DNA of 64,000 nucleotides from Saccharomonospora xinjiangensis XJ-54 (GTDB taxonomy: Bacteria; Actinomycetota; Actinomycetes; Mycobacteriales; Pseudonocardiaceae), in contig NZ_JH636049.1 of the NCBI RefSeq assembly GCF_000258175.1, positions 3,697,482-3,761,481 on the forward strand, in the 5' to 3' direction. Both the position numbers and the translations under genes were made by a program. This document shows, in pieces, positions 57,727-64,000 of this stretch (its first letter is position 1; every line of letters begins with the position of its first letter). The notes beneath the pieces are model-generated. The model ran no database searches. It worked only from the letters and a program-made list of their open reading frames with translations, and had not been told where the DNA came from.

Positions 57727-60700
57727 ATGTATCCGAAGGCATCCTTCGGCGACCAGCCCGCCGACCGGGTTCCTGCCCAGCCGTCGTTCCCGGCGCTGGA
57801 GAAGGACGTCCTGGCCTACTGGGAAGCCGACCGGACGTTCGCCGCCACCGTCGAGGCCCGTGAGGCGGGGACGAACGGCAGCAACGAGTACGTCTTCTAC
57901 GACGGCCCGCCCTTCGCCAACGGGCTGCCGCACTACGGCCACCTGCTCACGGGATACGTGAAGGACATCATCCCGCGCTACCAGACGATGCGCGGCAAGC
58001 GTGTCGAGCGCCGGTTCGGCTGGGACACCCACGGCCTTCCCGCCGAGCTCGAGGCAGAGCGACAGCTCGGGATCACCGACAAGTCGCAGATCGACGACAT
58101 GGGCATCGCGGAGTTCAACAAGGCGTGCCGCGACTCCGTCCTGCGCTACACCAGCGAGTGGCAGGACTATGTCACCCGCCAAGCCCGCTGGGTGGACTTC
58201 GACAACGATTACAAGACGCTCGACATCACCTACATGGAATCGGTGATCTGGGCGTTCAAGCGGCTGTGGGACTCGGGCCTCGTGTACGAGGGCTACCGGG
58301 TGCTGCCTTACTGCTGGCGTGACGAGACGCCGTTGTCGAACCACGAGCTGCGCATGGACGACGACGTCTACAAGAGCAGGCAGGACCCCGCCGTCACGAT
58401 CGGCTACCGCGTCGAGGGCAACGACGGTGCGCTCGCCGAACTCGACGGCGCCTACCTGCTGATCTGGACCACCACTCCGTGGACGGTGCCGTCGAACCTC
58501 GCCACGGCCGTCAACCCGGACGTGGACTACGTGATGGTGCGCACGGACGACGGCAAGCGGTTCGTGCTCGCCGAGGCCAGGGTCGCCGCCTATACGAGGG
58601 AACTCGGCGACGAGCCCGCCGTTGTGGCGCGGTACAAGGGCACCGACCTGCTCGGCACCCGGTACGCGCCGCCGTTCCCGTACTTCGTGGGGCAGGAGAA
58701 CGCGCATCGCGTGCTGGCCGCGGATTACGTGACCACCGAGGACGGCACCGGCATCGTCCACATCGCGCCCGCCTACGGTGAGGAAGACAAGGCCGTCACC
58801 GACGCGGCAGGCATCACGCCGGTCACGCCCGTTGACTCGAAGGGCCGGTTCGACGCGCAGGTCCCCGACTACGAGGGGCAGAACGTCTTCGAGGCCAACG
58901 CGAACATCATCCGGGACCTCAAGAACGGCACCGGTGCCGCGGGACGGCAGGGCGCGATCCTGCTGCGGCACGAGACCTATGAGCACTCGTATCCACACTG
59001 CTGGCGGTGCCGCAACCCGCTCATCTACCGTGCCGTCTCGTCCTGGTTCGTGGCGGTGACGAAGTTCAAGGACCGCATGGTCGAGCTGAACCAGCAGATC
59101 ACCTGGTATCCCGAGCACGTCAAGGACGGCCAGTTCGGCAAGTGGCTGGAGAACGCCCGCGACTGGTCGATCTCGCGGAACCGGTACTGGGGAACGCCGA
59201 TTCCGGTCTGGGTCTCGGACGACCCGAACTATCCGCGCGTGGACGTCTACGGCTCGCTCGACGAACTCGAACGCGACTTCGGGACTCGCCCGACAGACCT
59301 GCACCGCCCGTACATCGACGCCCTGACACGACCCAACCCGGACGATCCCACCGGCAGGTCCATCATGCGACGGGTGCCGGACGTGCTCGACGTGTGGTTC
59401 GACTCGGGCTCCATGCCGTACGCGCAGGTGCACTACCCGTTCTCCAACGCCGAGTGGTTCGAGCACCATTACCCCGGCGATTTCATCGTCGAGTACATCG
59501 GACAGACGCGAGGCTGGTTCTACACGTTGCACGTGCTGGCGACTGCCCTGTTCGACCGGCCCGCGTTCCGCACGTGCGTGTCGCACGGCATCGTGCTGGG
59601 CTCCGACGGGCAGAAGATGTCGAAGTCGCTGCGCAACTATCCGGATGTCACCGAGGTGTTCGACCGCGACGGCTCCGATGCCATGCGCTGGTATCTCATG
59701 TCGAGCCCGATCCTGCGCGGTGGCAACCTGATCGTCACCGACAAGGGCATCCGCGACTCGGTGCGCCAGGCGGTGCTTCCGCTGTGGAACTCGTACTACT
59801 TCCTGGCGTTGTACGCGGGTGCCGAGGGGGTGTCGGGGACGGTGCGGACGGACTCCACCCACGTGCTCGACCGGTATCTGCTCGCGAAGACCCACGAACT
59901 CGTCACCGACGTCGGCAGCGCTCTCGACGACTACGACGTCGCGGGCGCGTGCTCGACGGTGCGGGACTTCCTCGAAGTGCTGACCAACTGGTACGTGCGG
60001 CGTTCGCGTGACCGGTTCTGGGAGGGCGACCGCGACGCCATCGACACGCTGCACACCGTGCTGGAGATCGTGTGCCGGACGCTCGCGCCGCTGCTGCCGC
60101 TGACCACCGAGGCGGTCTGGCGTGGTCTCACCGGAGGCCGTTCGGTTCACCTGACCGACTGGCCGTTGGTGGACGAGCTGCCCGCCGACCCGGCGCTGGT
60201 GACGGCCATGGACCGCGTGAGGCAGGTGTGTTCGTCGGCGTTGTCGCTGCGGAAGGCGAACAAGCTGCGGGTCCGGTTGCCGCTGGCGACGTTGCTCGTG
60301 GCCGCCGAGGACGTCGATACGCTGCGCCCGTTCGCCGACATCGTGCGGGACGAGGTCAACGTCAAGTCGGTCGAGTTCACCACCGACGTCGCCGCCCACG
60401 GTGGTTTCGAGGTCGCTGTCAACGCGCGGGTCGCGGGGCCGAGGCTGGGCAGGGACGTGCAGAAGGTCATCAAGGCTGTGAAGGCAGGCGACTGGACCAC
60501 CACAGCCGACGGTGCCGTGGTAGCCGCGGGGATCGAACTCCGTGAGGGCGAGTACGAGCGGCGCCTCGTGGCGAAGGATTCCGGTGCTGCGGCCGAGTTG
60601 CCGGGCGGCGCGGGCCTGGTGCTGCTCGACACGGACGTGACGGACGAACTCGCGAGGGAGGGCCTGGCCCGCGACCTGGTGCGCGTGGTGCAGCAGGCCC

Positions 60701-60909
60701 GGCGTGACACCGGACTCGCGGTGTCCGACCGGATCACGCTCACCGTCGGCGCGCCGGACGAGGTCGTGGAGGCGGCGAAGGAACACGAGCACTTCCTCGC
60801 TTCCGAGACGCTGTCCACCACCGTGCGGTTCGCTCCCGTCGATGAGGGCTTCACGGGCGTGGTCGGTGATGGAGCTCAGGTGACCGTGTCGGTCGTCGCC
60901 AACCCGTGA
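57727..60909 (+). CDS. ileS: Isoleucyl-tRNA synthetase
   Basis: This 1060-residue class I synthetase charges tRNA-Ile. The HIGH motif appears as PHYGH in [16 protein letters not shown] (about 57-72) and KMSKS in [11 protein letters not shown] (about 630). The editing domain (about 200-400) includes [13 protein letters not shown] and [15 protein letters not shown]. The length and the eukaryote-like signature ([13 protein letters not shown]) suggest the IleS2-type form typical of actinobacteria, often less sensitive to mupirocin. The ATG at 57727 has GAGGAG upstream. A T-box precedes the gene. The stop overlaps the next start as GTGA. Confidence 0.96.
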   Translation: MYPKASFGDQPADRVPAQPSFPALEKDVLAYWEADRTFAATVEAREAGTNGSNEYVFYDGPPFANGLPHYGHLLTGYVKDIIPRYQTMRGKRVERRFGWDTHGLPAELEAERQLGITDKSQIDDMGIAEFNKACRDSVLRYTSEWQDYVTRQARWVDFDNDYKTLDITYMESVIWAFKRLWDSGLVYEGYRVLPYCWRDETPLSNHELRMDDDVYKSRQDPAVTIGYRVEGNDGALAELDGAYLLIWTTTPWTVPSNLATAVNPDVDYVMVRTDDGKRFVLAEARVAAYTRELGDEPAVVARYKGTDLLGTRYAPPFPYFVGQENAHRVLAADYVTTEDGTGIVHIAPAYGEEDKAVTDAAGITPVTPVDSKGRFDAQVPDYEGQNVFEANANIIRDLKNGTGAAGRQGAILLRHETYEHSYPHCWRCRNPLIYRAVSSWFVAVTKFKDRMVELNQQITWYPEHVKDGQFGKWLENARDWSISRNRYWGTPIPVWVSDDPNYPRVDVYGSLDELERDFGTRPTDLHRPYIDALTRPNPDDPTGRSIMRRVPDVLDVWFDSGSMPYAQVHYPFSNAEWFEHHYPGDFIVEYIGQTRGWFYTLHVLATALFDRPAFRTCVSHGIVLGSDGQKMSKSLRNYPDVTEVFDRDGSDAMRWYLMSSPILRGGNLIVTDKGIRDSVRQAVLPLWNSYYFLALYAGAEGVSGTVRTDSTHVLDRYLLAKTHELVTDVGSALDDYDVAGACSTVRDFLEVLTNWYVRRSRDRFWEGDRDAIDTLHTVLEIVCRTLAPLLPLTTEAVWRGLTGGRSVHLTDWPLVDELPADPALVTAMDRVRQVCSSALSLRKANKLRVRLPLATLLVAAEDVDTLRPFADIVRDEVNVKSVEFTTDVAAHGGFEVAVNARVAGPRLGRDVQKVIKAVKAGDWTTTADGAVVAAGIELREGEYERRLVAKDSGAAAELPGGAGLVLLDTDVTDELAREGLARDLVRVVQQARRDTGLAVSDRITLTVGAPDEVVEAAKEHEHFLASETLSTTVRFAPVDEGFTGVVGDGAQVTVSVVANP

Positions 60910-61219
60910 CTCCTGCCATCGTGCGGTTCGCCGTCCGGGTGAAGGCCGGAGCGAAGCGGGACGGTGTCGGCGGACGATGGGAGGGGCGTTCGGTGCGGCC
61001 CTCGTGGTCTGTGTCCGGGCGCCTGCCGTCGATGGCAAGGCGAACGCCGCGGTGTGCCGGGTCCTGGCCGACGCGCTCGGGGTCAGGGCCCGTCAGGTGG
61101 CTGTCGTGAAGGGACAGCGGTCGCGGGACAAGCTCGTGGAGCTACCGGAAGCGGAGGGTGTCGCCGGGCGCGTCGCGGAACTGATGGCGTCTGGTGTGGT
61201 GACACGCGGGCCGGACTGA
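60906..61219 (+). pseudogene. DUF167 (YggU) protein, broken by one frameshift
   Basis: The gene starts at a GTG overlapping the ileS stop. The first frame gives [19 protein letters not shown] through RWEG, typical of DUF167, then turns to nonsense. The rest of the family ([21 protein letters not shown] to the end) is read in another frame up to 61219. Adding one G to the GGGG run at 60983-60986 restores a single 104-residue protein with all family motifs. A one-base loss in the genome or a sequencing error is equally possible. As it stands only a shortened protein from the ATG at 60977 could be made. Confidence 0.85.
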
Positions 61220-61229
61220 GCGAGGTGCC

Positions 61230-62708
61230 ATGGACGAGCTGCCTGTCGTTCTCGGCGCCGGTGCGATCGTCCTGCTCGCCTCGGCGTTCGCCGTCCGGTT
61301 CTCGATCCGGCTCGGACTGCCCTCGCTGTTGATCTACCTCGGGATCGGCGTCCTGATCGGGGAGGCCGGTCTCGGGGTCCAGTTCGACGACGCCACGTTG
61401 ATGCAGAGCCTCGGTATCGCGGCGCTGGTGATGATCCTCGTCGAGGGCGGGCTGACCACTCAATGGTCGGCGGTGCGGCCCGGCCTCGGGCCCAGCATCG
61501 TGCTGTCCGTGGCCGCGGTCGTGATCACAGTGGTGGTCACCGGTGCGGCCCTGTACTGGCTGCTGGATCTTGAATGGCGGACGGCGCTGCTGTGGGGCGC
61601 TGTCCTGTCGTCCACCGATGCGGCCGCGGTCTTCTCGGTGCTCCGTTCCTCCGGCATCGGACGGAGGCTGTCGAGTGTCGTTGAGCTGGAGTCGGGGCTC
61701 AACGACGCCCCGAGCTACATCGCGGTTGTGCTGCTGACGACCGGGGCGTCCCTGAACTGGGAACTGCCACTGCACCTGCTCTATCAACTCGTCGTCGGCG
61801 CGGCGGTCGGGTTGGTCATCGGTTGGGCAGGTGGCTGGGTGCTGCGCAGGAGCGCTCTGCCCGCCACCGGTCTCTACCCGCTCTCGACTGTGGCGATGTG
61901 CGTACTCGCCTTCTCGTCGGCGCAGCTGGCGTCCGCCTCCGGTCTGCTGGCGACCTTCCTCGCGGGGCTCGTCCTCGGCAATTCCCGGCTCCCGCACCGG
62001 TCCAACACGCTGTCGTTCGCGGAGGGCCTCGGATGGATCGCCCAGATCGGTGTCTTCGTCCTGCTCGGCCTTTTCGCCTCCCCCGAAAGGTTGCCGGAGG
62101 CCGTCGTGCCGGGGCTCGTGGCCGGACTCGTGGCAGTGCTGATCGCGCGGCCTCTCGCTGTGGTGCTGTCCACGACGCCGTTCCGCGTCCCCTGGCGTGA
62201 GCAGGCGTTCCTGTCGTGGGCGGGTCTGCGAGGCGCGGTGCCGATCGTGCTCGCGACCATCCCGCTCGCCGCTGACCTTCCCGGCGCGCAGTTGCTGGTG
62301 GACGCCGTCTTCGTGATCGTCATCGTCTTCACGCTGTTGCAGACGGCGTTCATGACCCCGCTGGCGAGAGCCCTCGGTGTGGCGTCGGCGGAGGAACCGC
62401 AGGAAATCGACATCGACGCGGCTCCGCTTGACGAACTCGGTGCCGTGCTGCTCCAGGCCCGGATACCGCGTGGGTCCCGCCTGCACGGCGTGTACCTGGC
62501 GGAGCTCAGGGTCCCTCGGGGAGCGAGTGTGAGCCTGGTGGTCCGCAGGGGCAAGGGCTTCACACCCGAGCCGACGACGCGGTTGCAGGACGACGACCAG
62601 CTGCTGATCGTGACCACCGAGGCGGCGCGAGGGGCCACCGAGCGCAGGCTGCGTGCCGTCGGCAGGGCAGGCCCCATCGCCAGGTGGCGAGGCGAGACAG
62701 GGGAGTGA
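61230..62708 (+). CDS. Potassium/proton antiporter, CPA1/NhaP2 type with a TrkA-C domain
   Basis: This 492-residue protein has about 12-13 membrane segments over residues 5-385. The family motifs LLIYLGIGVLIGEAGLG, GAVLSSTDAAAVFSVLR (ion-site Asp) and GLRGAVPIVLA are clear. The C-terminal 90 residues form a RCK_C/TrkA-C domain (DELGAVLLQARIPRGSRLHG to DDDQLLIVTTEA) that gates by a nucleotide. It most resembles CvrA/NhaP2 K+/H+ antiporters for volume or pH control. The ion is inferred. The ATG has GAGGTGCC upstream and lies ten bases after the DUF167 frame. Confidence 0.9.
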   Translation: MDELPVVLGAGAIVLLASAFAVRFSIRLGLPSLLIYLGIGVLIGEAGLGVQFDDATLMQSLGIAALVMILVEGGLTTQWSAVRPGLGPSIVLSVAAVVITVVVTGAALYWLLDLEWRTALLWGAVLSSTDAAAVFSVLRSSGIGRRLSSVVELESGLNDAPSYIAVVLLTTGASLNWELPLHLLYQLVVGAAVGLVIGWAGGWVLRRSALPATGLYPLSTVAMCVLAFSSAQLASASGLLATFLAGLVLGNSRLPHRSNTLSFAEGLGWIAQIGVFVLLGLFASPERLPEAVVPGLVAGLVAVLIARPLAVVLSTTPFRVPWREQAFLSWAGLRGAVPIVLATIPLAADLPGAQLLVDAVFVIVIVFTLLQTAFMTPLARALGVASAEEPQEIDIDAAPLDELGAVLLQARIPRGSRLHGVYLAELRVPRGASVSLVVRRGKGFTPEPTTRLQDDDQLLIVTTEAARGATERRLRAVGRAGPIARWRGETGE

Positions 62709-62806
62709 GTCCCGCCGCCATGGTGTGGCGGCCGGTGTGGCGGCTGGTATGCGGCACGGCCGTCCGCCGCGGTGCCACGGCTGCGTGACCAGAGCCGACA
62801 CCGGAC

Positions 62807-63490
62807 GTGGACAATGAACAGGTGAACACCGAGCAACAGCCCGACCCCTCGCACACCGAGGAGCCGCAGCAGGACCCTCGACCCACTCGCAAGGTGGGAT
62901 TGCTGGCCCTCGTCGCGCTGCTCGCCTACGCCGTCGATGTGGTCACCAAGGTGGTCGTCACGGCGACGCTGGAGGGGGAGGAACCGATTCGCCTCCTCGG
63001 CGGCGCGGTCTACCTCCAATTGCTGCGCAATCCGTACGCGGCGTTCGGCATGGACATCGGCGGGACGTGGATCCTCACGGTGGTCGCCATCGCGGTCGTG
63101 GTCGGCATCGTGTGGTTCGCCCGGCGGCTCCGTTCAGCCGGGTGGGCCGTCGGCCTCGGTCTCGTCCTCGCCGGTGCGCTCGGTAACCTCACCGACCGAA
63201 TCTTCCGCGCGCCGGGGGTGTTCCAGGGCCACGTGGTGGACTTCATCTCGGTGTTCGCGCCGAACGGCGAGTTCTTCCCCGTGTTCAACGCCGCGGACTC
63301 GGCGATCACCATCGGTGCGGGTCTCGTCGTATTGCTCACCCTGCTCGGCCGCGACTACGACGGCAGCGTGATCCCCCGGGGCAGGCGGGCGAAGGGGACC
63401 GAGCCGGACATCGATGCGGGCACCGACTCGGACGACTCCGAGCGTGGCACGGATCAGGACGCGGACGGGAAGGGACGGTCGGCCGAGTGA
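62807..63490 (+). CDS. lspA: Lipoprotein signal peptidase II
   Basis: This 227-residue aspartic protease cleaves the signal peptides of lipoproteins such as GluB. Four membrane helices span about 30-190. The two catalytic Asp lie in GNLTDRIFR and [19 protein letters not shown] replaces the common RNxGAAF, with Tyr for Gly. Hydrophilic extensions of about 28 residues at the N-terminus and 40 acidic residues at the C-terminus make it longer than the usual 160-200. The GTG at 62807 lacks a strong ribosome site; a GTG at 62822 is the alternative. The stop overlaps the next gene. Confidence 0.93.
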   Translation: MDNEQVNTEQQPDPSHTEEPQQDPRPTRKVGLLALVALLAYAVDVVTKVVVTATLEGEEPIRLLGGAVYLQLLRNPYAAFGMDIGGTWILTVVAIAVVVGIVWFARRLRSAGWAVGLGLVLAGALGNLTDRIFRAPGVFQGHVVDFISVFAPNGEFFPVFNAADSAITIGAGLVVLLTLLGRDYDGSVIPRGRRAKGTEPDIDAGTDSDDSERGTDQDADGKGRSAE

Positions 63491-64000
63491 GCAGTCGCAT
63501 GTTGCCCGTGCCCGACGGGCTGGACGGGATGCGGGTCGATGCGGGACTCGCCAAGCTGCTCGGGCTGTCGCGCACGGTGGTGGCGGAGCTGGCCGCGTCG
63601 GGTGAGGTTCTGCTCGACGGCAGACCGGCAGGCAAGTCGGACCGGCTCGTCGCAGGCGGTCTCCTCGAGGTCACGCTGCCCGAGCCGGACGCGCCGGTGG
63701 TGGTCGTCGCGGAACCCGTCGAGGGTTTGCGCATCCTCCACGAGGACGACGACATCGTCGTGGTGGACAAACCCGTGGGTGTCGCGGTTCACCCCAGCCC
63801 CGGCTGGACGGGACCGACCGTGGTGGGCGGTCTTGCCGCGGCGGGGCTGCGGATCTCGACGTCCGGCGCGGCGGAACGGCAGGGCGTGGTGCACCGGCTC
63901 GACGCGGGCACGACGGGCGTGATGGTGGTCGCCAAGAGCGAGCACGCTTACTCGGTGCTGAAGCGGGCGTTCAAGGAGCGCACCGTGGACAAGGGCTACC
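63487..64000 (+). CDS. RluD-type 23S rRNA pseudouridine synthase, N-terminal part (runs off the window)
   Basis: The reading frame starts at a GTG overlapping the lspA stop by four bases and is open to the edge (171 residues). An S4 RNA-binding domain (about 14-70, [27 protein letters not shown]) is followed by the RluA-family catalytic domain: [21 protein letters not shown] and HRLDAGTTG with the catalytic Asp. Such enzymes modify uridines in helix 69 of 23S rRNA. The lspA-rluD pairing is usual in bacteria. About 130 residues are missing. Confidence 0.92.
   Translation, partial: MSSRMLPVPDGLDGMRVDAGLAKLLGLSRTVVAELAASGEVLLDGRPAGKSDRLVAGGLLEVTLPEPDAPVVVVAEPVEGLRILHEDDDIVVVDKPVGVAVHPSPGWTGPTVVGGLAAAGLRISTSGAAERQGVVHRLDAGTTGVMVVAKSEHAYSVLKRAFKERTVDKGY

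Noticed and set aside
57682..61038. A very long open frame on the minus strand opposite ileS (over 1100 codons)
   Set aside because: It mirrors ileS codons in a G+C-rich genome, has His/Arg/Val-heavy composition and no domain or ribosome site.

Overview
The window is chromosomal DNA from a high-G+C actinobacterium. Strong third-position G/C, frequent GTG starts, a meso-DAP cell wall pathway (MurE with a DNPR motif, DapF), IdeR with all its metal ligands, an actinobacterial SOS box at lexA, a T-box before ileS and a Wag31/SepF division cluster all fit. Gene order resembles Mycobacterium around miaB-miaA-dapF-hflX-lexA-nrdR, but the set of genes fits Pseudonocardiaceae (Saccharomonospora/Amycolatopsis type) better. 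The genus is inferred, not shown. I found no insertion sequence, prophage, CRISPR array, tRNA or rRNA. Nearly all genes are core metabolism or cell division.

Layout. 1-5120: the 5' part of edd (Entner-Doudoroff dehydratase) diverges from a four-gene succinate dehydrogenase operon. 5197-8525: a glutamate-type ABC importer on the minus strand, converging on sdhB at a shared terminator. 8752-16713: tRNA modification and lysine/cell-wall genes (miaB, a 4-TM protein, an opposing DUF349 gene, a dioxygenase-like gene, miaA, dapF, hflX). 16729-23079: a secreted protein with a repeat-encoded basic tail, lexA with two SOS boxes, a small membrane protein at the ChiZ/LysM position, and nrdR-nrdJ behind tandem NrdR boxes. 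23328-30661: an MFS pump with a striking palindromic leader, an NmrA-like reductase, two large peptidases and a DUF4192 gene. 30633-33668: ideR, galK and galE on the minus strand. 33772-38642: a rhodanese, an AcuC-type deacetylase, and a GNAT domain fused to a degenerate acyl-CoA synthetase, probably a reversible protein-acylation pair.

40005-57387 is the dcw division and cell-wall cluster: murE, murF, mraY, murD, ftsW, murG, murC, ftsQ, a DinB-like gene, ftsZ, pgeF, a YggS-type PLP protein, sepF, yggT, wag31 and a membrane protein with a Cys/His tail. The usual mraZ-rsmH-ftsL-ftsI block is not upstream of murE. 57388-64000: T-box, ileS, a DUF167 gene broken by one frameshift, a cation/proton antiporter, lspA and the 5' part of an rluD-type pseudouridine synthase.

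Many genes are translationally coupled through ATGA or GTGA overlaps (gluC/gluD, miaB/10257, 12331/miaA, murE/murF, murD/ftsW, pgeF/yggS, ileS/DUF167, lspA/rluD). The most useful observations beyond routine annotation are: the deacetylase/acetyltransferase pair, whose synthetase domain lacks its catalytic His; a perfect 21-bp inverted repeat inside the galK start region; a 32-bp operator-like palindrome at the MFS gene; in-frame repeat expansions in FtsQ and the 16729 product; the one-base frameshift in the DUF167 gene; and the DinB-like gene between ftsQ and ftsZ.
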